From positions 20,320 through 84,319 of the forward strand of contig JAHAYL010000002.1 of NCBI GenBank assembly GCA_018384065.1: 64,000 bases of DNA, read 5' to 3'. Under the pieces are notes generated by a model, which made no database searches, was not told the origin of the DNA, and was given only the letters and a program-made list of their open reading frames with translations. The DNA comes from Oxalobacter sp. Lineage in GTDB: Bacteria > Pseudomonadota > Gammaproteobacteria > Burkholderiales > Burkholderiaceae_D. A program made the translations under genes and the position numbers. Positions 46,698 to 54,265 of this stretch are shown here, piece after piece (position 1 is the stretch's first letter; each line of letters begins with the position of its first letter).

Positions 46698-46729
46698 ACG
46701 GCATGGCATGGTTCCATGCCGTTTCTGTT
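46698..46729 (+). terminator. Intrinsic terminator after the 46440 gene
   Basis: ACGGCATGG and CCATGCCGT form a 9 bp stem with a 7-base loop, followed by TTCTGTTTC, a modest T-run. Confidence 0.75.
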
Positions 46730-46766
46730 TCTTGGGATATCTCAGCTGGATGCCGGCAGTTGGGTG

Positions 46767-47891
46767 TCAGTTGATGCCTTTTGGCAGCAGGATGCCTTCA
46801 CTTGGGATGGACAGTTCATAAGCGGAATAGCCTTTCCGCTTTGTGGAGTCGATCTGATAACGTTTCCAGCGTTCTTCCTGTGGCAGGGCTTTCTGGATGG
46901 CTTTGTTGATGATGGTCCTTGTCTCATTGAATTTCTTGACAAAATCTTCATGGGACAGGTTCCTGACATCCCTTGCCCGTTTGACATGATTCACAATATT
47001 GTCTGAAAAATCCTGGTATTCCTGGACCAATGTGCTGTCTATCGCTGGATGGATGGGGGCGAGACCTTTCTTTTTCCTGACCGCAAGCCATAAAAGCATG
47101 ATGAAGGGGGCTGGCTGGAGGTCAATGGTCTCCTCGTCGCAGACAATGGTGGATTCTTCAAGGTTGAACTGCATGGTAGCCGGATTTTTCAGGCTGTACT
47201 GGATGGCTGATACGGTCTGTGAATAAGTGCCTGTTGTCAGGAAATTCGCTGGCAGGTTCGATCTCAGGTGGACGAGCGGGATATCTGCCAGCATGATGTT
47301 GGCGTCCCTTGCCAACAGGGGCTCTGTCTCCTTGGTTTCTGCATTCCATCGGGTCAGGTACTGCTGTTGCTGGGAGGGATAGAAGAAATCCTTGTTGTAT
47401 TCGTAGCCGCCGGGAACCAGCACATGCGAGAGGATATCCTGTGGGCGCGCGAACAGGGACAAGGCGTAACCGACGATGAATGAAAGGGTTTTCCTGCCGC
47501 CTGCAATGGAAACATGAAGGCAACTGTCTGCGTCCTGGCAGAGGGAGCGGATGATATCGACAGCCACATCAGCCATGATGCTGATTTCTTCGGGATAAAG
47601 GATGTCATCCAGTTCCCTGCCATCCGGGGAAGCGATGGTATGGATGCAGCCTTCATCAAACCGGATTTTCCCTTCCAGCCCGAATTCTTGGCAGAGTGCG
47701 TGGTATGGGCTGTTTTCAGTCAGCAGGTCTCTCAGGATGCCTTCCTTGGCAGGAACCGTACCCAACGCATGGATTTCTGTCGGGACAAACTGCCGTTGGG
47801 TGACCAGGGCATAAAGGGTTTCCGTGATGACCTGAGGGTATCTGCCGGTTGCACATAGCAGGATCCGCTTGGGATATTCGTGGGGCGTCAT
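46767..47891 (-). CDS. Orphan CARF-domain protein, Cas_NE0113 / ring-nuclease-like family
   Basis: A 374-residue protein. The N-terminal CARF fold has LLCATGRYPQVITETLYALV (about residues 11-30) and LHVSIAGGRKTLSFIVGYAL (125-144), the SxAGGRKT type that marks Cas_NE0113/TIGR02584 proteins. These are named as CRISPR-associated ring nucleases or Csm6-like proteins, acting on cyclic oligoadenylates. Residues about 315-363 resemble a winged helix (FNETRTIINKAIQKAL, YQIDSTKRKGYSAYEL). An R-x6-H lies at 307-314, which could be a weak HEPN-like motif. No cas gene and no CRISPR array is present in the window, so its partner system is unknown. Confidence 0.82.
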   Translation of the reverse strand: MTPHEYPKRILLCATGRYPQVITETLYALVTQRQFVPTEIHALGTVPAKEGILRDLLTENSPYHALCQEFGLEGKIRFDEGCIHTIASPDGRELDDILYPEEISIMADVAVDIIRSLCQDADSCLHVSIAGGRKTLSFIVGYALSLFARPQDILSHVLVPGGYEYNKDFFYPSQQQQYLTRWNAETKETEPLLARDANIMLADIPLVHLRSNLPANFLTTGTYSQTVSAIQYSLKNPATMQFNLEESTIVCDEETIDLQPAPFIMLLWLAVRKKKGLAPIHPAIDSTLVQEYQDFSDNIVNHVKRARDVRNLSHEDFVKKFNETRTIINKAIQKALPQEERWKRYQIDSTKRKGYSAYELSIPSEGILLPKGIN

Positions 47892-48129
47892 GGTTCGCAG
47901 TCTGGCTTTTGTCTTGTTGCAGGAGGCGCTTGGTGTCCATTATGGCATATCTGTCCGCCATGTCCTATTGCCTGGCTGCTGTCTGGCATGTGCCAGAGGG
48001 TTCCTTGCCTTCCGTAACCACAAATTTGTGGTCAGGTTTTTCCCCAGGGTTGCTTGATACCATGTCTTCAATGTAGTCAGTGTTTCTGTTTCTGGCCAGT
48101 CTTGGATAGAAGGAGGCATAAAGAAAACG

Positions 48130-48411
48130 ATGGAGATGTTTGACTGTTTTCCAGCAGTTGGGGGTGATGTTTCTCCTGAAGCATTGCGGAAAATTGATGA
48201 AACTGTTGAAAAGGTTTTGAGGATTGCCAGGAAGAAGGTGGATGACCTTGGTCTGGACCATGATGATGGCAAGGTCTTGTTCACCTATACCCTTCAGCAG
48301 TTGCTGGTGATGTTGTTTATGGAGAAACCGGAGGAGGTCCAAGGGATGATTGATTTTCTCAGGAGCCGTCTCAAACAGGATCTGGTTTCAGTAGAACGGT
48401 CTTTGAACTGA
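48130..48411 (+). CDS. Small hypothetical helical protein, divergent from the CARF gene
   Basis: A 93-residue acidic protein with AAGGAGG upstream. The central LLVMLFMEKPEEVQGMIDFL resembles the LLMIFKDSPEGIDPVMDRM part of the next gene, which suggests a paralogous pair. It starts 239 bases from the CARF gene in the opposite direction. No known family. Confidence 0.6.
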   Translation: MEMFDCFPAVGGDVSPEALRKIDETVEKVLRIARKKVDDLGLDHDDGKVLFTYTLQQLLVMLFMEKPEEVQGMIDFLRSRLKQDLVSVERSLN

Positions 48412-48451
48412 TGCGGTTGTCAGGCAATGTGTTGATGGAGGTGCTGTGGTT

Positions 48452-48736
48452 ATGGATGGGTTGGAAAGCATGGGATTGAAGCAGAACAGATTGGACAGCA
48501 GGATGCTGGAGGTTGAATCCCATGCATTGTTGGACAGTGTCCTCAAGCCATTCGCTGAGCTGCATTTGAATGTTGGTGAAGGTACTGCTGCGCTGGACCT
48601 TCTGTTGCGCAGGTGGCTTTTGATGATTTTCAAGGATTCACCGGAAGGGATCGACCCGGTCATGGACAGGATGGGGCAGTATGTGGATGAAGATATCGCT
48701 GACTTCCATACTTATGAGTCGGGACAGCTGAATTGA
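48452..48736 (+). CDS. Small hypothetical helical protein, probable paralogue of the 48130 gene
   Basis: About 94 residues from the ATG at 48452; a GTG at 48446 with a shorter distance to GGAGG is also possible. The middle LLRRWLLMIFKDSPEGIDPVMD aligns with the upstream gene. No known family, no membrane helix. It probably shares a transcript with the genes on both sides. Confidence 0.58.
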   Translation: MDGLESMGLKQNRLDSRMLEVESHALLDSVLKPFAELHLNVGEGTAALDLLLRRWLLMIFKDSPEGIDPVMDRMGQYVDEDIADFHTYESGQLN

Positions 48737-48764
48737 GGTTCCTTATAGAGACGGCAGGAGAGGC

Positions 48765-48914
48765 ATGATGGAAAAGACTGTGACAATCAGGGTTGGGCGT
48801 AAACGGCTCAACACGGTGCTGATGCAGTGCCGTAATGTCCGTCATGGCGATAAACGCCGGAAAAGGCAGGGCAAGTATCCAAAGCAGTGGTTGACGGATC
48901 ATCTGGCAGGGTGA
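48765..48914 (+). CDS. Very small basic protein
   Basis: A 49-residue frame with two ATG codons at 48765 and 48768 and AGGAG 4-8 bases upstream. It is strongly basic (RVGRKRLNTV, RHGDKRRKRQGKYPKQW) and might bind nucleic acid. It follows two helical small genes by 28 bases. Support is the ribosome binding site and frame only; no homology is known to me. Confidence 0.5.
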   Translation: MMEKTVTIRVGRKRLNTVLMQCRNVRHGDKRRKRQGKYPKQWLTDHLAG

Positions 48915-49001
48915 TCCGCGTTGGGCTGTTTTTGGTCCGTGCTTCCACAGGGTATGGAAGATGCTGGGAGGGCATCTTGGCAGTACGGGGTGTCTGCTGT
49001 G

Positions 49002-49187
49002 TCAGGTAGGAGGATTGCTGTCCTGCATGGTCCGGCGTTTTGCCGGTTTTGTGCCGAAGATGCTGCCCAGCAGGACCAGCCCGATGAAAAACAGCCAGAA
49101 TACCGCCATGCTGAAATGGATGGCAATCAAGCCCATCAGCAGGAGGCCGATGATGGTCTGGATGGGTATGGCGATGAGGCGGGACAT
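49002..49187 (-). CDS. Small membrane protein downstream of the deacetylase-like gene
   Basis: About 61 residues from the ATG at 49187, 13 bases after the stop of the deacetylase-like gene. Two hydrophobic stretches are visible (IPIQTIIGLLLMGLIAIHF and AVFWLFFIGLVLLGSIFG), followed by a short polar end. I do not recognise a family. Coexpression with the deacetylase is likely from spacing. Confidence 0.6.
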   Translation of the reverse strand: MSRLIAIPIQTIIGLLLMGLIAIHFSMAVFWLFFIGLVLLGSIFGTKPAKRRTMQDSNPPT

Positions 49188-49200
49188 CACGGGAATCCCT

Positions 49201-50142
49201 TTATTTTCCCCATAATGCGCGGACATGGGCGGCAGTGCCCGAAGCCAGGCCTTCAAGACCGTATCCGCCTTCAAGGACAGAAACAATCCTGCCATCACAG
49301 CATTCATCGGCAATCTTCATGATTTCCTTGGTGACCCAGTAAAAATCATCGTCTGTGAACTGGAAACCGCCCAGCATATCCTTGTAATGGGAGTCGAAAC
49401 CGGCAGAGATGAAGATCAGGTCTGGATTGAACCGTTTGACGGCGGGCAGGATCTCATACTGCATCGCATTGCGGAATTTCTTGGAATCAGCGCCACGTGC
49501 CATCGGGACATTCACGATGTTATGGTCGATACCGGTTTCATATTTTGCGCCTGTACCAGGATAGAACGGTGACTGATGGGTGGAGCAGTACAGCATTTCA
49601 GGACGGTGGTAGAACGCATCCTGTGTACCGTTGCCATGGTGGACGTCAAAATCGATGGTGGCGACCTTCTTGATGTCGTTCGGGTATTTATGGACAGCCC
49701 ATGCGGCACCGATGGCGGCATGGTTGAAGACACAGAAACCCATCGCACGGTCAGGTTCCGCATGATGCCCACAGGGCCGGGTGGCACAGAAGATATTGTC
49801 TGCCTTGCCTTTCATGACCATATCGACCCCCATACAGGCGGCACCGACACAGCTCATCACACAGTCCCAGGTGCCGGACATCATGATGGTATCGCCGCCA
49901 TCCAATGGAACCCTGCCGAAAGTCTTTTTCAGCGATTCAATACGGTGGATGTATTCAGGGGTATGCACCAGCAGCAGCTGTTCACGGGTGCCCAAAGGCG
50001 CATGTTTCCAGACAAGGTCTTCAAATTCTGGCGTAACCAATGCATCGCGGACAGCAATCAGGCGTTCCGGGCATTCAGGGTGGTCATATCCTGGCTCATG
50101 GCCAAGACAGGCATCGGAAGTAAGGATGACGGTGTTTCTCAT
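49201..50142 (-). CDS. Histone-deacetylase-family hydrolase
   Basis: About 313 residues from the ATG at 50142 (MRNTVILTSDACLGHEPGYDHPE...). The family signatures are RPCGHHAEPDRAMGFCVFNHAAIGA (catalytic His pair), IDFDVHHGNGTQDAFY (zinc ligands) and DLIFISAGFDSHYKDMLGG. Bacterial members remove acetyl groups from acetylpolyamines, acetoin-related compounds or proteins; the substrate is unknown. The gene is divergent from the DUF4116-repeat gene. Confidence 0.92.
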   Translation of the reverse strand: MRNTVILTSDACLGHEPGYDHPECPERLIAVRDALVTPEFEDLVWKHAPLGTREQLLLVHTPEYIHRIESLKKTFGRVPLDGGDTIMMSGTWDCVMSCVGAACMGVDMVMKGKADNIFCATRPCGHHAEPDRAMGFCVFNHAAIGAAWAVHKYPNDIKKVATIDFDVHHGNGTQDAFYHRPEMLYCSTHQSPFYPGTGAKYETGIDHNIVNVPMARGADSKKFRNAMQYEILPAVKRFNPDLIFISAGFDSHYKDMLGGFQFTDDDFYWVTKEIMKIADECCDGRIVSVLEGGYGLEGLASGTAAHVRALWGK

Positions 50143-50389
50143 GGTGTTGCTGGGTGGTTTTTCCAAACAGAAGCGGTTTGTACAGGCAACCGCCTTTCCT
50201 ATTATAAATGGCAAAGAAAGCTGCCGTGTGGTTTGATGGATCCGGTTCCTGTCCTGTTGCGGGGTTTCCTTGATTTTCCAATAGTCAAACCACTGGTGGT
50301 AGAATCGCCTGTAATCCAATGGATTGCGGAAGAAGCTTTGCCAGACAGCATGGGATGGCAGGCTATCCAAGGAAAAGGAAGCAGGAACC

Positions 50390-51943
50390 ATGGAAGAAAC
50401 CTATGAAGACTGGTTGAAGAAAGTCGCTGCTGACGGGAAGGAACTGAGGAATGTCCCTCCTGCGTTCATGACGGAAGAAATCTGTCATGCTGCTGTGGAA
50501 AACTGGGGGATTGCGCTGCAGTTTGCCCCGGATTCTGTGAAAAGTCCTGAAGTCTGCCGTACAGCAGTGGAACATTGGAGTGTTGCATTGCAGTATGTCC
50601 CGGAGGCGTTGAGGACCCCCGAACTCTGCATGTATGCTGTACAGCATGATGGCTGGACATTGACTTATGTCCCAGAGCGGCTGAGGTCAGCGGAAATCTG
50701 CCGTGCAGCCATGGCACATGACCCGAACGCCTTCACCGAAGTTCCTGAAGCGTTGAAGACACTGGATGTCTGCCTGACGGCTGTCCGCAATGCGGGATCG
50801 ATGCTCCGGTTTGTCCCGGTGATGCTGAGGACACCGGAAATCTGCCTGGCGGCGGTTGAGAATGATGGCTTTGCCTTGGAGTATGTCCCTGATGAATTGA
50901 AGACAGCAGAGGTCTTCAGGGCAGCGGTGAAGAGTGCTGCACCGATATTCAGGCGCCTGCCTGATGCTGAGAAGACGGCTGATATCTGCCTGTCTGCGGT
51001 CAGCAGGGATGGATTGCTGCTCCAGAATGTCCCCGAATCCAGTAAAACGGAAGAAATCTGCCTGGCGGCTGTCCAGAATAAATGTGCAGCATTGCGCTAT
51101 GTACCGGATGTTTTCAAGACGACTGAAGTCTGTATTGCCGCCATCCAAGACAATGTTTCCCTGCTGAAATATGTCCCTGAATCCTTATGGACACAGGAAC
51201 TGTGCCTGGCTGCATTGCAGAAGCGGGGTTTCACATTGAAGCATGTCCCGGTTGCCTTGCGGACAGGGGAAGTCTGTCTGGCAGGTGTCCGTCAGAACGG
51301 CCGTATGCTGAAAGAAGTGCCGGAATCGGTGCTGACCCATGAAATCTGCCTGGAAGCAGTCCGTCAGTACAGCTGGGCATTGCGCCATATCCCGCAGAAG
51401 TACAGGACACATGAGGTTGCCATTGCTGCGGTTGAACATAACGGGATGGTCCTGAAGGACATCCCAGAATCACTGCGTTCGCCGGAAATCTGTATGGCGG
51501 CTGTCTCCAAGAGCGCCTGGGCGATGATTGATGTGCCTGAATCCCTCAGGACACCAGAAATCTATGCGGCAGCGGTTGAGAATGACGGCTCTGTCCTGGA
51601 GTACATCCCAGAAGCCTGCAAGACCCCTGAACTCTGTCTGTCTGCTGTGACCAGCAATGGCAGGGCCCTGCGTTATGTGCCTGATGCCCTGAAAACACCT
51701 GAAGTCTGCCTTGCCGCTGTCAAACAGAACCGGAAAGGGATGCGTTATGTGCCTGATGCCCTGAAGACACCGGAGCTCTGTCTTGAGGCTGTCCAGAGCA
51801 ATGGCATTGCCTTGAAGTATGTCCCGGAAGCATTGAAGACCCATGACCTGTGTATGACCGCAGTCCAGAATTCAGGGTATGCCCTGAAGTTTGTACCTGA
51901 GCGCCTGAAGACAGCGGAACTGCTGGCGGCGGTTGGCGTTTGA
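50390..51943 (+). CDS. Protein of about twenty 24-residue DUF4116-type repeats
   Basis: A 517-residue protein from the ATG at 50390. After 26 residues it is made almost wholly of 20 repeats of 24 residues and a partial one, with the core K/R-T-P-E-x-C-L-x-A-V-x-x-N-G-x-x-L-x-x-V-P-x-x-L. Most repeats keep the cysteine near position 6 and the VP near 20-21. This is the DUF4116 pattern, found in bacterial proteins suggested to mediate protein contacts. No signal peptide is seen. Two secreted unknown proteins follow. The function is unknown. Confidence 0.88.
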   Translation: MEETYEDWLKKVAADGKELRNVPPAFMTEEICHAAVENWGIALQFAPDSVKSPEVCRTAVEHWSVALQYVPEALRTPELCMYAVQHDGWTLTYVPERLRSAEICRAAMAHDPNAFTEVPEALKTLDVCLTAVRNAGSMLRFVPVMLRTPEICLAAVENDGFALEYVPDELKTAEVFRAAVKSAAPIFRRLPDAEKTADICLSAVSRDGLLLQNVPESSKTEEICLAAVQNKCAALRYVPDVFKTTEVCIAAIQDNVSLLKYVPESLWTQELCLAALQKRGFTLKHVPVALRTGEVCLAGVRQNGRMLKEVPESVLTHEICLEAVRQYSWALRHIPQKYRTHEVAIAAVEHNGMVLKDIPESLRSPEICMAAVSKSAWAMIDVPESLRTPEIYAAAVENDGSVLEYIPEACKTPELCLSAVTSNGRALRYVPDALKTPEVCLAAVKQNRKGMRYVPDALKTPELCLEAVQSNGIALKYVPEALKTHDLCMTAVQNSGYALKFVPERLKTAELLAAVGV

Positions 51944-51985
51944 AGGACACGGGAGGTTTCCGTTACGGTTTCTACGAGGAAAATC

Positions 51986-52810
51986 ATGAAAAAGACAATG
52001 ATTGCATCTGCACTGGCATTCTGTATCGCCATCCCGGCCGCCCCTTCCCATGCAGGGCTTTTAGACAGTTTCTTCGGCTGGATCCAGAATACTTTTGCGT
52101 CATTCAAGCAGAAACGCAACAAGCAGAAGCAGCAGACACGGGGTACTGCGGTCAGCAGTTATGAACAGAGGGAAATCTCAAACCAGGTCATGCCTGCCAA
52201 CTATGGTGCTTATAACCGCAGCAACGAGTGCTGGGGAAAAGGCAAGAGCTGCATGTCGGTGAATTTCATCAACAAGATCGGGTTCAGGGACGGTACGCTC
52301 TATTACATGCTGACTTCCGACCAGGATGAGCTGAACTATGACATGTATGCCATGAAGAAGGAGAACGGCAGGTATCAGGTCATTGACAAGGAACATTACA
52401 GGGGCATGGGTTTCAGCGGTGATGGCATGTTCATACAGCTTGGCAAGGAAGTCTATGGCTGGAATATCATGACCGGTGACAAAGGCGGGACGACGCTGTA
52501 TGAAGATTTCTATGCGGTGATTGACGGGAAAATCAGGCATGTGGCAAGTATCCAGGATTTTGGCCGGTCTCAACCCTCCAACAACGCGTCTGTCCTGACA
52601 GGGGATATCCAGGTCAGCAAAGGCCGTGGTGCAATGTATCCGCTGGAAGTCAAGGTCACCGGCCTGACCAATGCCCGGATTGCCTGCAACAGCTGTGAAC
52701 CGAAGGGCGGTACCAGGATGACACCAAGGTTCTACCGTTTTGACTACAATGTCCAGACAGGGCGGTACCAGATGCCGGCGGATTATCCGATGAAAGGCCA
52801 GCGTTTCTGA
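51986..52810 (+). CDS. Exported hypothetical protein
   Basis: A 274-residue protein with a signal peptide (MKKTMIASALAFCIAIPAA, cleavage near AHAG). After a Lys/Gln-rich stretch (FKQKRNKQKQQTRG) comes a soluble domain with several cysteines (ECWGKGKSCMS, ARIACNSCEPKGG) likely to form disulfides. No family is recognised. It starts 42 bases after the repeat protein and is followed by another small secreted gene, which may make one transcript of three genes. Confidence 0.7.
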   Translation: MKKTMIASALAFCIAIPAAPSHAGLLDSFFGWIQNTFASFKQKRNKQKQQTRGTAVSSYEQREISNQVMPANYGAYNRSNECWGKGKSCMSVNFINKIGFRDGTLYYMLTSDQDELNYDMYAMKKENGRYQVIDKEHYRGMGFSGDGMFIQLGKEVYGWNIMTGDKGGTTLYEDFYAVIDGKIRHVASIQDFGRSQPSNNASVLTGDIQVSKGRGAMYPLEVKVTGLTNARIACNSCEPKGGTRMTPRFYRFDYNVQTGRYQMPADYPMKGQRF

Positions 52811-52829
52811 TTCCGGAAGGAGGGGACAG

Positions 52830-53201
52830 ATGAAGGGGATTGTGGCTGCTGCTGCCCTTGCATTGGGCTTTGCCAGCGGTGCTGTTGCTGAAGATACCGG
52901 ATGGCATTACACCTATTCAAGCTTGAAACATAATATCCGTGTTTCCTGCCCTGATGTGGGGTCAGGGCAATGCACCTATGAATGCTGGAATAAACCCAGG
53001 CAGGTCGGTCAGGGCAAACCTGACCTGGCCCTGAAAGACGGTCAGCATATCCTGTATCCCAACAGCAATTCCCTGTACCGTTTCACCACAGGCAATGTAC
53101 GGATAGAGGTGTTTGATTCACTGCGCCATGATGAAGACGACAGCCTGGATGTCTATATCAATGACTGGCGGAAAAACCATTACCGCCTGACTGCCTTTTG
53201 A
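52830..53201 (+). CDS. Small exported hypothetical protein
   Basis: A 123-residue protein with a signal peptide (MKGIVAAAALALGFASGAVA) and four cysteines in the mature part (VSCPDVGSGQCTYECWNKPR). No known family. It begins 19 bases after the previous secreted gene, with GGAAGGAGGGG upstream, and probably shares its transcript. It ends four bases before the convergent LysR gene. Confidence 0.68.
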   Translation: MKGIVAAAALALGFASGAVAEDTGWHYTYSSLKHNIRVSCPDVGSGQCTYECWNKPRQVGQGKPDLALKDGQHILYPNSNSLYRFTTGNVRIEVFDSLRHDEDDSLDVYINDWRKNHYRLTAF

Positions 53202-53204
53202 CGG

Positions 53205-54134
53205 TTACTGCTTCTTGTTTTCCGGCGGTTGACTGTCCTGTGTATAGCGTTTCAGTGCATCGATATAGTGGTTGGCAAAACGGCTGGGGACAACCTTGTT
53301 ATGGGTGATGTAGCCGATTTCCATATAATCATCAACTTCCAACGGCACGGCGGTGATTTGCCTGCCGTTGAATTCGGTGTTGAGTATCCCACTGCAGATG
53401 GTGTAGCCGTTCAGTCCGATAAGCAGGTTGAAAAGGGTTGCCCTGTCCCTGACCTGGATGTTCTTCCGGCATTCGAGTGTGCTGAGGATTTCCTCAGAAA
53501 AATAAAAAGCATTGTGTTCTCCCTGCTCATAGGATAGGCGTGGGTAAGGTTCAAGGTCTTCCAGGGTGACAGTTTCTTTTCTGGCAAGTGGATTGCTGCT
53601 GCCAATGAAAACATGCGGCTGCGCAACAAAGAGCGTGGTGAAGGTCAGGTCATTCTCCTTGATGGCTTTCCGCAGCACGGTCTGATTGAAGGGGTTGAGG
53701 TAAAGGACTCCGACTTCGCTTCTCAACCTGGCGACATCCTCAATGATTTCATAAGTCTGGGTTTCCCGGATACGGAAGTCATACTCGTCCCTGCCGAGTT
53801 CCCTTAACAGGTCCACAAAGGCCTCGACGGCGAATGAATAATGCTGCGTAGAGACACAGAACTGATGTTTGCCTGCCGTCTTGCCATGGTATTTCTCACG
53901 GATGAGGTTTGTCTGTTCGATGACCTGACGGGCATAGCCGAGGAATTCTTCACCATCCGGTGTGAGGTCAACCCCTTTGTTGGTGCGGCTGAAGATGATG
54001 ATGCCCATTTCCCGCTCAAGTTCCTTGATGGCAGCCGTCAGGCTTGGCTGGGAGATATAAAGTGCCTTTGCGGCTTCACTGATGGTGCCTTTGGCGGCGA
54101 CGGTGATGATGTATCTCAGCTGTTGCAATGTCAT
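53205..54134 (-). CDS. LysR-family transcriptional regulator downstream of metE
   Basis: About 309 residues from the ATG at 54134 (MTLQQLRYIITVAAKGTISEAAKALYISQPSLTAAIKELEREM). The helix-turn-helix and the effector domain are typical. It follows metE in the same direction at a distance of 131 bases, with a strong hairpin between. A role in methionine control is possible but is not shown; the usual MetR is divergent from metE, which this is not. Confidence 0.88.
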   Translation of the reverse strand: MTLQQLRYIITVAAKGTISEAAKALYISQPSLTAAIKELEREMGIIIFSRTNKGVDLTPDGEEFLGYARQVIEQTNLIREKYHGKTAGKHQFCVSTQHYSFAVEAFVDLLRELGRDEYDFRIRETQTYEIIEDVARLRSEVGVLYLNPFNQTVLRKAIKENDLTFTTLFVAQPHVFIGSSNPLARKETVTLEDLEPYPRLSYEQGEHNAFYFSEEILSTLECRKNIQVRDRATLFNLLIGLNGYTICSGILNTEFNGRQITAVPLEVDDYMEIGYITHNKVVPSRFANHYIDALKRYTQDSQPPENKKQ

Positions 54135-54218
54135 GTCCCGGTTCTCCTGCTGGTTTCTGCCCAACATCTGTCAGGCAAACATTTTAACGTCTGATAGGAG
54201 TGGATGCAGATAGGGGAA

Positions 54219-54251
54219 TCCATTGGAAGGGAAGGATTCCCATCCAATGGA
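54219..54251. terminator. Strong hairpin between metE and the LysR gene
   Basis: TCCATTGGA-A-GGGAA, loop GGA, TTCCC-A-TCCAATGGA makes a 15-level stem with one A-A mismatch. No long T-run follows in either direction, so it may be a transcript-stabilising hairpin, an inefficient terminator, or a regulatory element of the LysR gene. Confidence 0.6.
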
Positions 54252-54265
54252 AAGATCCCTTCCTG

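Noticed and set aside
46767..48914. A CRISPR array near the CARF protein
   Set aside because: I looked for regularly spaced 25-40 base repeats on both sides and found none; the window has no cas1, cas2 or effector gene.
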